A stretch of DNA of 64,000 nucleotides from Lachnoclostridium sp. UBA739. Lineage in GTDB: Bacteria; Bacillota_A; Clostridia; Lachnospirales; Lachnospiraceae. The stretch lies in assembly GCA_002297865.1 (NCBI GenBank), contig DBKX01000122.1, positions 22,019 to 86,018 on the forward strand, read 5' to 3'. Each line of letters starts with the position of its first letter. Positions within the stretch are counted from its first letter, which is position 1. The notes under the pieces are model-generated. The model worked only from the letters and a program-made list of their open reading frames with translations. It was not told the DNA's origin and did no database searches. Of the stretch, positions 45,001 through 52,711 are shown in pieces. The position numbers and the translations under genes are program-made.

Positions 45001-45421
45001 CAATCCTAGTTTCAAGATTTTGTTTAGACTTATCTAACTTCTCAATTTCATCTTTAAGAGCCTTAGCTTCTTTCGAGTTCTTTCCATACTTCTGACATGC
45101 TTCATCATACTTTTTGTTAGAAGAAGCAAGTTTGGAATCAACCTCTCCATATTTCTTTGTAAGCTCTGATAAGGTTGTCTTTGTCTTATTTACTTCATTT
45201 TGGTATAAGGAAACCTTCTTCCCCTGTAATTCGAGTTTGTCAGTAAGATTTTTTACCTTACTCTTTGCTCCGTCCATGGAGCTAGCAAAGTCCTTTGTGG
45301 AAGAAGCTACCTTTCCAAATTCACTTTCAGTCAGCTTGACTTGTCTATTTACATCCTGGATTTGCTTAGCGAATGATGAGCTGTTCAATATCAGCGATAC
45401 CGTAAGTTTTTGATCCGACAC
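42056..45421 (-). CDS. Tail tape measure protein
   Basis: 1121 residues, with the TP901-type core at about 190-520 (KVSVSFEKAMAQVQATSSAS, LALAGYNTNQMLAAIEP, GGTMNKMGVPLQE). Long coiled coils lie at both ends, and hydrophobic Ala/Gly segments at about 560-650 could enter the host membrane. It sets tail length. It overlaps the Dit gene by one base and follows the frameshifted chaperone gene, as usual. Confidence 0.94.
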   Translation of the reverse strand: MSDQKLTVSLILNSSSFAKQIQDVNRQVKLTESEFGKVASSTKDFASSMDGAKSKVKNLTDKLELQGKKVSLYQNEVNKTKTTLSELTKKYGEVDSKLASSNKKYDEACQKYGKNSKEAKALKDEIEKLDKSKQNLETRIVSTNGRLTSLQTELNKSETEFNKLDREVKDASESLKNFKLDQAKQSLSNLGDTLNATGDKFQAAGKKISNVGNKLALGVAAPLTAIGVGAAKVSVSFEKAMAQVQATSSASADEMAKLTDKATALGKSIAGASASDVAESFNYLALAGYNTNQMLAAIEPNVKASIAFNADMATVTDLATDSMSAMGMEAEQMGEYLDLVAQCSRNANTSAVQMMEAYVLCGGTMNKMGVPLQESAKVLSVLADNGLKGSEAGRSLQSVMVNLMGTTSTTEGALKKLGVSTYDSAGKFRGLEVVLGDIMEATKKMTDEQADMALAALGGKTQLTALNNALKVSDERYNDLEKSIANSKGALEEMYGVMSDTTDGQIETLKSQLEAIGIQIGKTLLPVINDFIAKVSEWLTKFEELSPETKEMIVKLGLFAVAGTGAIKMLGGLTSGLGSIIKFGGSVAKLLGSTSVATTAVAGAAEAAGVAAGAAATGGLGTFATALGGMAAAAAPWVAGGALIVGTGALIAHELKKEAIPAVDLFADEVTVTSKTVIDEFGNVSIETQRNVQEISEATATAVGAYIAMDDGVRNSMYGLYTSSTVITKETVESMKTQFAEMANTIKEGYAATCNENVTTLSAFFAKSDAISEEGEKGILQKTNKYYSDKQMAIQGYQDQINQILQTAADKNRELTEEEYQTVTDIQNKMREESVNALSEQEIEASLILERMKSYDGRMTAEMASEHIKNLNEQRDKAISAAEEEYDKVVKSIIKMRDETGTISKEQADKMIEEANRQKDDTIKAAQDTRDGAVKKMEDLNSDLTKSVNTTTGQIKTKWDELKDWWNGWVPKAKNFVANIFTKDKSGSGDSGSGKAKKAFMSDMAMNYSSSVSRSAFGLTDSIHVPSAYDVATEMRAAGVMAGAGIGSVEQTSSSGNNELTEALRTQNELLLQMVSLLTKNSGVNVSIDVDGKQIAKATAKYMDAEINTINKRKTRLGGAF

Positions 45422-45438
45422 TCTTTTCCACCATCCTT

Positions 45439-45971
45439 CTATAAGCTAATTTCATCTATAAATTTTTCTTCCTGAGTGTAATCAGGAACGTTCGATTTCT
45501 TATCATTCTTATCTGGCACTTTATTAAAATCTTTGTGAACACGTACCAGCTCAAAAATATATCTCAAATCATTTTGGAGGATTTCTTCCTCACTCATATT
45601 GAGGAAGACCCTACACACATAAGAGATCCAGTACCAGTCTATTTCATCGTTTTTTGAACTGCTTCTACGTTTTTTTCCTTACCTGCTGGCGGAAATGCTA
45701 ATGAGATTGCTTCCATAAGAGGATTTAAAAGTTCTTCCATTTCGTCAAAATAAAGAGACTCTACAAAGTCAACGCCCACTGGCTTTCCGTTTTTCTTTAA
45801 GCAGGCACCTAGTAAGATTGAAACTGGTAGTAAATCTCCACTTTCCATCTCCGCTAATACTTTCATAAATCCTTTACGTGCGGTTTTTTCTACTGCAATC
45901 ATGGCTCCCACATTAACCACGATTTCTAAATGTTCACCTTTTACTGTCACTGGGACTGAATTTCTTATCAT
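45439..45971 (-). CDS. Tail assembly chaperone with -1 frameshift (gpG/gpGT)
   Basis: The unshifted product is 110 residues (45971 to 45639, ending VEAVQKTMK). Near its end the minus strand reads GTT CAA AAA ACG. A -1 slip on the A6 run at about 45651-45655 joins a downstream frame that reads KNDEIDWYWISYVCRVFLNM and continues 70 more codons to TAG at 45439. The gpG and gpGT pair upstream of the tape measure gene is a conserved feature of siphoviruses. The slippery run is not the textbook heptamer in phase, so slip efficiency is uncertain, but the long open -1 frame is persuasive. Confidence 0.82.
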
Positions 45972-46020
45972 ATCTGTTTTCCTCCAAGTTAAAATTTCGT
46001 TTTTATTTCATGTTTTTAAG

Positions 46021-46075
46021 AAAAAAAATAAATACTGCGAGAAATTAAATTCTCAACAGTATTTATATTGAATAA
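46021..46075 (-). promoter_or_regulatory. TATAAATA box fused to a terminator hairpin after the major tail gene
   Basis: Minus strand: TTCAATATAAATACTG, whose AAATACTG is the left arm of a 14-bp-class stem (AAATACTGTTGAGAA / TTCTCGCAGTATTT) with eight T behind. It works as a terminator of the tail tube gene. The box may also be a late start for the chaperone gene. Confidence 0.65.
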
Positions 46076-46081
46076 TATTTG

Positions 46082-46672
46082 TTACTCTGGTAACTGAACT
46101 TCATCAAACCAGTTAGTAATCATTTCCTGTAATGCGATATCTGCGTCGCCATCTCCGATAAGAGTATCAGAATCTGCTGTTGCAGCCATCTTTCCATTAG
46201 AAGCTAACGGGATAAATGTACCAACTAGTTTTACAGTTGCAGATTCAACAGAATCTTCCTGTGTAGCATATTCAGATTCAGTTCTTGCTAAAGTACCTTT
46301 ATAAAGGACCATGTATCTAAATCCACCTTTAGATTTTGGCGCTCTAAATAAAAGAGCAACTTCCATTGGCATATCATCTCCACCCTGAACTAGAACACCA
46401 TTCTTGTACTCTTTACCAGTGATTAAGGCTTCTAATTCAGTTGTTAGATAACCAAGTTCGATTGTAATTTCCTTTCCAGCTGTCTTAGAGAAAGACTGCT
46501 CGATTACGTCATCTGAATAGAACTTAGATTGCTCTACTGTATCAGATACTGACACGTTGATAAGAGATGGAACTCTGATTGGTTTATCCCAAGTTGGTGT
46601 TCCACCTGGTGTATCTTTTGTTAATTTAGCTATATGCATGTCGCGACAGCCCACAATTCTGCTCATATACAA
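46082..46672 (-). CDS. Major tail tube protein
   Basis: 196 residues of the phi13/Gp major tail family: RIVGCRDMHIAKLTKD, SVSDTVEQSKFYSDDVIEQS, EITIELGYL, LFRAPKSKGGFRYMVLYKG and a C-terminal VKLVGTFIPLAS. It polymerises into the tail tube. The strong terminator downstream fits the need for high expression. Confidence 0.9.
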   Translation of the reverse strand: MYMSRIVGCRDMHIAKLTKDTPGGTPTWDKPIRVPSLINVSVSDTVEQSKFYSDDVIEQSFSKTAGKEITIELGYLTTELEALITGKEYKNGVLVQGGDDMPMEVALLFRAPKSKGGFRYMVLYKGTLARTESEYATQEDSVESATVKLVGTFIPLASNGKMAATADSDTLIGDGDADIALQEMITNWFDEVQLPE

Positions 46673-46699
46673 TTTCCTCCTAATTAAAAAAACTGCCGA

Positions 46700-47041
46700 T
46701 TACTCGACAGCTTGGTAATATACAAAGGCCATAGGCTGATTAAAAACTTTTTCTTTTTCTAACCATTCTGTAGCCGGTATTTGATTCTTTATGAAGCCAT
46801 TTTCTTTCATGGCTTTTATGATTTCTTTCTTTAGGTTTTCAAAGTTATACTCTGGTTTAGAGAAGAGGTTAACTGAAATCATAGAAAGTGTCCCTTCCTC
46901 TTCATCATCGGCAAAATCATAAGGAGTTTCAGAAACGTTAAATACTATGAATGGAAATTTTCCATCGTCCTCTCTCGTAAGAAACTCAACTGGAACACCT
47001 AAAGGAAGTAATGCTTCCATCACTTTTCTTTTTACACTCAT
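46700..47041 (-). CDS. Tail terminator/completion protein
   Basis: 113 residues. Position between the HK97 gp10-like gene and the tail tube, and its alpha/beta pattern (PFIVFNVSETPYDFADDEEE, SVNLFSKP), fit the tail terminator that caps the tail tube before joining the head. The sequence match itself is weak. Confidence 0.7.
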   Translation of the reverse strand: MSVKRKVMEALLPLGVPVEFLTREDDGKFPFIVFNVSETPYDFADDEEEGTLSMISVNLFSKPEYNFENLKKEIIKAMKENGFIKNQIPATEWLEKEKVFNQPMAFVYYQAVE

Positions 47042-47448
47042 TACAGTTTCAGCTCCTTATTTATAATTGTAAGCATCAGCTTAGCAGCAACCCCTTTCGC
47101 TTTTTCAAAAGAGTGGTCCATCCACAACGATCCAGCGTGGTATTTTCCTGTTCGATGGTTCTTATAACCATAGTGCTGGAAATATACACCCTGCACATTT
47201 TCCCAATTTGACCCGTTTACAATACCAACCTGAATATATTTGTTCTTAGCTGCAGATGTCTTTATCTTTCCTGGTTTTAGGCTTTCAGCACCTTTTCCAG
47301 TATTTCTAGGAGCATCTTTCTTTTGCTGCTCTACAATTACCTGACTTGCAGCTTTTAGGGCATTATTGCCGATTTTATTACCAACCTGACCCATGGTATC
47401 TAGTTTCTTTATAAGGTCATCAAAACCTTCCATACGAAAGCTACTCAT
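47041..47448 (-). CDS. HK97 gp10-like head-tail joining protein
   Basis: 135 residues: MEGFDDLIKKLDTMGQ, NALKAASQVIVEQQKKDAPR, and the late HAGSLWMDHSFEKAK agree with the HK97_gp10 family. Its start overlaps the preceding gene by 8 bases, and its stop meets the start of the next. Confidence 0.88.
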   Translation of the reverse strand: MSSFRMEGFDDLIKKLDTMGQVGNKIGNNALKAASQVIVEQQKKDAPRNTGKGAESLKPGKIKTSAAKNKYIQVGIVNGSNWENVQGVYFQHYGYKNHRTGKYHAGSLWMDHSFEKAKGVAAKLMLTIINKELKL

Positions 47449-47767
47449 TTGCTAATGTAATCCTTAAAAATCTTCTCTCGAAGTTTATATCTTCAATATC
47501 AGTAATTGAGTATCTGATACCATTTAGTTCAACCGTATCGTTGTTATTAATATCAGCAAACCTAATTACACACTTAATTTTGGGCCTAACAATATTGATA
47601 GTAGATGTGGCTCCAAAGTCACTATCAGTCGTTTGGTATTTTTCCAAGGCCGCTTTACATTTTAAAACCACTTTATGAGTTTTTGTTTTGAATCCTTCTG
47701 GATCCACTGTTTCGGTATATCTGTAAATTACGATATTATGCTTTAATAAACCTGGATTAATTATCAT
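47441..47767 (-). CDS. Head-tail adaptor (stopper-like, Phage_H_T_join)
   Basis: 108 residues: LLKHNIVIYRYTETVDPEGF and a run of beta strands ending NGIRYSITDIEDINFERRFL, typical of the head closure protein. It overlaps the connector gene by four bases. Confidence 0.87.
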   Translation of the reverse strand: MIINPGLLKHNIVIYRYTETVDPEGFKTKTHKVVLKCKAALEKYQTTDSDFGATSTINIVRPKIKCVIRFADINNNDTVELNGIRYSITDIEDINFERRFLRITLANE

Positions 47768-48054
47768 AGATGATGTACCATATCCAGGTCGATAAATCTA
47801 TCAAAGATAGCATTTACATACCTAGAACCCTTAATTGATTTGTTTTCATAAAATTCAGCTACTAACATAAGAACTGGAATGGAATAATACTCATTTTCCT
47901 CAATCTTATCTTCTGTAAGGCCTGTGTACTTAACTAAGTAGTGTTTTGCTGCGTCAAGGTACATTTGAAGTTCCATTTCATCCTCACTACCAGCCCCTAT
48001 CGGCAGTCTTAGATAATTTTGTACAACTTCAAGGTTTATTTCACTAATCTTCAA
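47764..48054 (-). CDS. Head-tail connector (gp6-like)
   Basis: 96 residues, all helical: LEVVQNYLRLPIG, ELQMYLDAAKHYLVKYTGL and LMLVAEFYENKS fit the Phage_connect_1/gp6 family that forms the ring below the portal. Confidence 0.9.
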   Translation of the reverse strand: MKISEINLEVVQNYLRLPIGAGSEDEMELQMYLDAAKHYLVKYTGLTEDKIEENEYYSIPVLMLVAEFYENKSIKGSRYVNAIFDRFIDLDMVHHL

Positions 48055-48259
48055 CGACTTTCTTCTTCTTCGTTGTTTTCTTAGGTTTTTCAGGGGCTTC
48101 TTCTTTTACTTCCACTTGTTCCTCGATTACAACTGCGTATTTTGCACCCACATAGGCTTCCGCCAGCTTTTCATCGATAGAAACACCTGTCTCGTAAACA
48201 TTGAGATTGTGGAACGTCTGCTTCTCTGTAACTGCAGAAACAATCATTTTGATTTTCAT
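48044..48259 (-). CDS. Hypothetical small protein between capsid and connector, 71 aa
   Basis: An N-terminal beta pattern (MKIKMIVSAVTEKQTF) leads into a lysine/glutamate-rich tail (EEAPEKPKKTTKKKKVVED). No family recognised. Position and charge suggest a head decoration or packaging-related protein. It overlaps the connector start by 11 bases. Confidence 0.7.
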   Translation of the reverse strand: MKIKMIVSAVTEKQTFHNLNVYETGVSIDEKLAEAYVGAKYAVVIEEQVEVKEEAPEKPKKTTKKKKVVED

Positions 48260-48274
48260 GAACTAGCCTCCTTT

Positions 48275-48313
48275 TAAAAATAAAACAGTCCCAGGAATGA
48301 ACCCGAGACTGTT
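48275..48313 (-). terminator. Terminator after the capsid gene
   Basis: Minus strand: AACAGTCTCGGG / CCTGGGACTGTT stem with a 6-base loop and T-rich tail. Confidence 0.75.
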
Positions 48314-48322
48314 ATTGTATTA

Positions 48323-48353
48323 CATATTTATATTATATAATAAACTATGCTAA
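48323..48353 (-). promoter_or_regulatory. Phage-type TATAATATAAATA box after the capsid gene
   Basis: Minus strand: TTGAAT overlapping the capsid stop, then TATATAATATAAATATG. It stands before, not after, the terminator hairpin, so transcripts starting here would carry the hairpin at their 5' end. Confidence 0.5.
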
Positions 48354-49490
48354 TTCAACAAATCTGATGGCTTCTGGCTGAACGATTTTCACGTCTACAT
48401 AAGCATCAAGAACTAATGTTACAGTTCCTTTTAAAGCGTTGTGTCTATCACCATCGATAGTTTTTAATCCAACTTCTTTCTTAACCATACCTTTGAATGC
48501 ATGAGCGAAGTTTGCTAAGAAGATTTTACCTTTAGCAGCATCATTGATTAAGATAGTTAAACCAAATAATTTATAAGCGATAGTTCCATCAACTTCCTGT
48601 GCTCTCACAACGTAGAAGTGTCCGTTACCATCTTTCATAGCAGCTAATTTCTCAAACGCTGCTCTATCCATTACCCATTTTGCACCTGTTTGGTAAACAG
48701 TTTTCATGTTAGCAGCCATTTTCATCATATCATCGATAGTTAATGTTCCAGGTACGCCTAATTCAACTTTGCAAGTTTCTGGAGCATTTACAAGACCTTC
48801 AATAGATTTTGTTCCATCACCAGTAACCATTGCTCTATCTAATGCGTAACCAAGTCTACGGAATAATAATTCCTGAGAGTAAGCAACTACATCGATACCA
48901 GCATCGTTGATTAATTTTTGAGATAACTCGATAGCTGCACCAGCTCTTTTCTGAGTTAATTCAACAAAATCTGTTTTAACGTCAGCTAATGTTAATTCTT
49001 CATCTTCACCAACGAAACCAGCTTCACCAAGCTGTTTTTCTCTAGCTACTCTTAATGTACCTGCAACTGGTGTTAATTTTGGTACTTCTGCAAATAATGG
49101 AGCAACCTCTGGAAGAGTTTTCACTAATTCACCGTGAAGGTACTCAGGTACTAAATGGCCGTTTGCACCGTAAGTCATTGCTCTAACTTCTTCGCCATCT
49201 GTCTTTCTAAGGTACTGCTCTACGCCTCTTACTTCTAGTTCTTTGTTCATTTCCATACTTCTTTCTTCTCCTTTAAGATCGTTATTTTCTACAACTTCAA
49301 CAACCGCGCCTTCTTTTGCACGCTCTTCTGTTGCTTTGATTTCATTGTTTAAATCTTCTATTTCAGCTTTTAAAGCTATATATTTTTCATTCTCTTCATC
49401 TGTTAGACCTCTAACTTCTGTCTCGCAAGCAGCTAATAATTCCTCTGCCTGTGCGATAAGAGAATTTTTCTTTTCAATTAACTTTTTCAT
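48345..49490 (-). CDS. Major capsid protein (HK97 fold) with N-terminal scaffold
   Basis: 381 residues. The first 85 residues are a charged coiled coil (KKNSLIAQAEELLAACETEV) of the delta/scaffold type, removed by the prohead protease. The HK97-fold core includes YLHGELVKTLPEVAPLFAEV, AGAAIELSQKLINDAGIDVV and the C-terminal VTLVLDAYVDVKIVQPEAIR. The protease gene lies 11 bases upstream in the operon. Confidence 0.95.
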   Translation of the reverse strand: MKKLIEKKNSLIAQAEELLAACETEVRGLTDEENEKYIALKAEIEDLNNEIKATEERAKEGAVVEVVENNDLKGEERSMEMNKELEVRGVEQYLRKTDGEEVRAMTYGANGHLVPEYLHGELVKTLPEVAPLFAEVPKLTPVAGTLRVAREKQLGEAGFVGEDEELTLADVKTDFVELTQKRAGAAIELSQKLINDAGIDVVAYSQELLFRRLGYALDRAMVTGDGTKSIEGLVNAPETCKVELGVPGTLTIDDMMKMAANMKTVYQTGAKWVMDRAAFEKLAAMKDGNGHFYVVRAQEVDGTIAYKLFGLTILINDAAKGKIFLANFAHAFKGMVKKEVGLKTIDGDRHNALKGTVTLVLDAYVDVKIVQPEAIRFVELA

Positions 49491-49501
49491 TGAAAATCCT
49501 C

Positions 49502-50461
49502 CTATTTAAGTCCTTGTAGTTCTTTGTATTTATGGAATAAATCCATGATCTTTGCCTTATCATCAACCTCTGGTGCCGATACCACTTCATCCTCTTTTGG
49601 AGTTTCCGTTTGAACAGGCTCATTCACTTCCGGATTGCTTTCCGAAATCATGCTATCTTCCTTTTTGCTTTCTTCTTGAATCGTTTCTGAATCATTTTTG
49701 ATTTTTTCTATAATTATTTTATCATCGTTTTGTAATTCATTCTGATTCGTCTTTACTTCTTCACTATTACTATTTGAAATCATTTCCTCATTTTTTGTAA
49801 TTTCCTTTGCGGTCGTTTTTTCATTAGACTGCATTAATTCAGCAAGAAGTTCTTTTTTAAGCTCAGCCTTCAACGCATCAACGTCAATTGCTCTTTCTTC
49901 GACCTCTTCATCAAGTTCTTTTGGAATCTCAACATCTTCGATAAGGTCAATTCCACGTGCTGCGATTGCAGATTGCGGATAAGCTGGATTTCGAACAGCC
50001 GAAACCTCTAGTAGTTCTAAGCTTTCAATCATTCTTTCATAAATTCCATCAACACCCTTTTTCCAGCTGTCTTTGACAACCTTGAACCCAAAGCTCATGT
50101 GAGAAATAACCTTCTCGCTCATAAGAGTGTAAAAATCTTTACCATAGCTTGTAGGGGCGATTTTGGCTCTCATTTTTAAGCCTTCTTCATCTTCCCAAAG
50201 CTGCAGCGAACCATTTTCAGTAGTTGCCAGTAATGCTTCTTGCTTGTGTTCTCCAAGGAAGTCAATACGTCTTGCTTCTTGAATTGCTTTATCAAATGCA
50301 CCCTTGACGATCTGCTCTCTAAATTTCTTTCTGTTACCGAGAACATGAGACCAACTTCCTGTTTCATTTACTAATCCTTCAACAACTAAATCATCATTAC
50401 TTGTAAATTCAGTCGAAGAGGACAAAACCCTAAGCTCCATCTTTTCCAATTCCCTTTTCAC
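49502..50461 (-). CDS. HK97-type prohead protease
   Basis: Up to 319 residues. Protease core at residues 10-175, with His in DFLGEHKQEALLA and Ser in ISHMSFGFKVV, as in U35/S14-like herpes-fold proteases. The rest (about 180-319) is an acidic, low-complexity tail (EESKKEDSMISESNPEV) that may serve as scaffold. The GTG at 50461 overlaps GGAGG, so a TTG nine or so bases on, or the ATG of MELRVLSSS, may be the true start. Confidence 0.9.
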   Translation of the reverse strand: MKRELEKMELRVLSSSTEFTSNDDLVVEGLVNETGSWSHVLGNRKKFREQIVKGAFDKAIQEARRIDFLGEHKQEALLATTENGSLQLWEDEEGLKMRAKIAPTSYGKDFYTLMSEKVISHMSFGFKVVKDSWKKGVDGIYERMIESLELLEVSAVRNPAYPQSAIAARGIDLIEDVEIPKELDEEVEERAIDVDALKAELKKELLAELMQSNEKTTAKEITKNEEMISNSNSEEVKTNQNELQNDDKIIIEKIKNDSETIQEESKKEDSMISESNPEVNEPVQTETPKEDEVVSAPEVDDKAKIMDLFHKYKELQGLK

Positions 50462-50481
50462 CTCCTGTAATTAATCAAAAC

Positions 50482-50513
50482 AAAAAAGCACATCCGGATA
50501 ACCAGACATGCTT
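50482..50513 (-). terminator. Terminator between small membrane protein and protease genes
   Basis: Minus strand: AAGCATGTC ... GATGTGCTT imperfect stem, then six T. Confidence 0.65.
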
Positions 50514-50523
50514 TCAATAAACT

Positions 50524-50745
50524 TTACCAACCTGAATTATTTCTCTTATTGCCTTTCTTGTTTAATTCGACAATCAGACTTGTTAGCACGGAAACAACAC
50601 CAATAGACAATATCAATGTTGGCACTCCGTAAGTTATTTTGATAAAATACAGAATGAAGATAATTCCGACCAGTAAACAATAATTACTGAAGTTCCTGAT
50701 CAGGTGCTGAAGGGTCACTGTCAGAGCTTGAACCACTTTGTTCAT
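50524..50745 (-). CDS. Small two-segment membrane protein
   Basis: 73 residues from the ATG at 50745 (AAGGAGA 8-9 bases upstream). It has hydrophobic segments CLLVGIIFILYFI and TLILSIGVVSVLTSLIVEL and a basic tail. It overlaps the portal gene end by 62 bases in another frame. Similar tiny membrane proteins occur at this spot in some siphoviruses. Role unknown. Confidence 0.65.
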   Translation of the reverse strand: MNKVVQALTVTLQHLIRNFSNYCLLVGIIFILYFIKITYGVPTLILSIGVVSVLTSLIVELNKKGNKRNNSGW

Positions 50746-52015
50746 CCTTATCTTCTCCTTGCTTTTGATTTGGCTTATCATAGCCATCAATTCCGATACC
50801 CATGTTTGGTATCTTCATTTCTCCGGTTTCCGGATAATACAACACCGAACCAAGAGACCATTTCATAATATCATCCTTAATTCCCTTAAGATTTAACTTA
50901 TATCTCGCTTCATTCAAAGTGATGATACCAGTATCAAGACCTACTTTTAATGATTCGTACCTTTCCTTTTCAGTCGTTCTAAGAACTTCCGATGTATCAA
51001 ACGCGAAGAACATACCCTTTTCCTTTTCTTCTTCAAGAAGCAAGGATTTATTAAGACCGTCTTCGATTGCACAGATAATCGGGCTTAGTGTGTACTGCAG
51101 GAAGAAGATATTGTTCTGTTCCAGTGATCCATACTTATTCGCGTTCGGATTAACCAAACTTTCAGGAATATTGAACAGACGACAAATATCACTGATATTG
51201 TCTTTTTTATTCTCATTTAAAAGCAAATCTCTAGGGTTTAATGATACAGCCTTATATTCAAGTCCTTCTTCTAAAATAACCGTTTTACCAGCGTTAGAAG
51301 AGCCTGAATACAATCTACTCCAGGACTCACGAAGCCTTTCAACTGCGTCTCTTGTTAAACGCCCTTTGGCTTGGAGCACACCAAGCGGCAATGTACCATT
51401 CTTATAAATATTTTCTGTGTAATTCAATTCCTCATTTACAACTTTGAAAATACTCTTACCGTAATAGAGAGCTCCTTTGGAAGTCAATCCGTCTTCACTC
51501 TCTTTGAGACAAATCATTAATTCATGCGGCTTGAATATTTCTTGTCCGCATTCTCCGTTAAGAATAATATCAGCATCTTCTACCCTGTAGCCCCTCTTTT
51601 TATAGAGCTTTACAGTAAGGTTCTTGGACTCTAAATTATAAAGACCAGTAACCTCGTTTCTGACGCTTTCGATATATGAATAACTTCCACCGTGTAAAAG
51701 ATAATCCTTTACGATATTTTTCTTAAAGTTATAAGCTGTCTGCATTGAGTTTGGCTCGTTATTTAAGAGATATTCTCTATGGTCCTCTACTCTCTCAATG
51801 CTGCCATCTCCATTGTCTTTATATAAATAAACTGGAAGCTGCGCGATTGTCCCACCGATGATTTCTAAAATAGCTTGAACTGTTGGTATTCTTACAACAT
51901 CATCTTCATGCGCTGTTGTCACTCCATAGAATGAAGTGATTCCTGTTGAATACATTCGTTCTTCAAGGTTTGCTGTGTTAGAGTTGTCTTCTCTTAAAAA
52001 ATCAAATAAACCCAT
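50684..52015 (-). CDS. Portal protein
   Basis: 443 residues of the HK97 portal family: IPTVQAILEIIGGTIAQLPV near residue 45, KDYLLHGGSYSYIE, PLGVLQAKGRLTRD, DICRLFNIPESLVNPNANKY and QYTLSPIICAIEDGLNKSLL. It forms the dodecameric entry channel and binds the terminase. The last 30 residues are acidic and disordered. Confidence 0.95.
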   Translation of the reverse strand: MGLFDFLREDNSNTANLEERMYSTGITSFYGVTTAHEDDVVRIPTVQAILEIIGGTIAQLPVYLYKDNGDGSIERVEDHREYLLNNEPNSMQTAYNFKKNIVKDYLLHGGSYSYIESVRNEVTGLYNLESKNLTVKLYKKRGYRVEDADIILNGECGQEIFKPHELMICLKESEDGLTSKGALYYGKSIFKVVNEELNYTENIYKNGTLPLGVLQAKGRLTRDAVERLRESWSRLYSGSSNAGKTVILEEGLEYKAVSLNPRDLLLNENKKDNISDICRLFNIPESLVNPNANKYGSLEQNNIFFLQYTLSPIICAIEDGLNKSLLLEEEKEKGMFFAFDTSEVLRTTEKERYESLKVGLDTGIITLNEARYKLNLKGIKDDIMKWSLGSVLYYPETGEMKIPNMGIGIDGYDKPNQKQGEDKDEQSGSSSDSDPSAPDQELQ

Positions 52016-52042
52016 TCTCTTGCCTACCTTTATTATTCATTG

Positions 52043-52084
52043 TATTTATATTGTTGAATCAATATATCTCTATTATATATATAT
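52043..52084 (-). promoter_or_regulatory. Late promoter element before portal gene
   Basis: Minus strand: TATATATAATAGAGATAT, 10 bases, CAATATAAATAC. It lies 28 bases before the portal start. Confidence 0.6.
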
Positions 52085-52164
52085 CCGTAACTACCAAATG
52101 TTCACGCTTATTTGGAATATTTTTATAAAAAATTCTACTATCCCTTTGCCGCCTCACAAGGTGA

Positions 52165-52262
52165 GTCGGGTTAAGTGATTTAAAGTAGTTGTGAACAGTT
52201 TCAAATAGTTTGTTTTAGTTGTTAGTATTTCGTTTCAGTTTGTAATAGTTATATGTTGTTTC
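52165..52262 (-). repeat. Second cluster of centromere-like repeats (GAAACAAC/ACTTTAAA)
   Basis: On the minus strand, AATTGAAACAACAT is identical over 14 bases to the copy near 63716 in the tubRZ centromere. It is followed by ACTGAAACGAAA, ACTAAAACAAA, TTTGAAACTG and CTACTTTAAATCAC. The 696-base gap 52016-52711 has no gene. Besides this cluster it contains a hairpin near 52331-52363 and AAACGGTTTTT direct repeats near 52420-52460. Confidence 0.55.
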
Positions 52263-52663
52263 AATTAATTACTAATTAATATTAGATATAATAAGCCTTA
52301 AGTTACTTAACTTGATAGTTTGAAACAAGAAAGATCCATACTCAATCAAGCCTTGTATGGATTTGTAATCTTGCCAAACTCGGTTCCTACCAGTATTATT
52401 TTTCAGTTAGAATACTAAAACTAACAAAACGGTTTTTTATCAAGAAACGGTTTTTAATTAAAACTTGTAAAGATTATAATAGCTTGACGTACATATTATT
52501 GAGACCAAAGAAGTGGACCGTAGGAGCAGTAACCACCTGAATGGAACAACGTATCAATTTCTTATGCGACAGCTGATAAAACTTATCTTTCTTTTTGATA
52601 AACCAGTAGAATCGGCAAAACAACTGGATAGTACTATTAAAATACTGTTTTTATTCAATTACA

Positions 52664-52698
52664 TATTTATATTATATAATGTTATTTCCAAAAGTAAA
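52664..52698 (-). promoter_or_regulatory. Class 1 promoter facing the gene-free region after terminase
   Basis: Minus strand: TTTACT (from 52698), 16 bases, TATAAT (52676-52671), then ATAAATATG. No reading frame follows for 600 bases, so it may drive a non-coding RNA or a long leader of the portal gene. Confidence 0.65.
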
Positions 52699-52711
52699 CC
52701 AATTGGAACGA

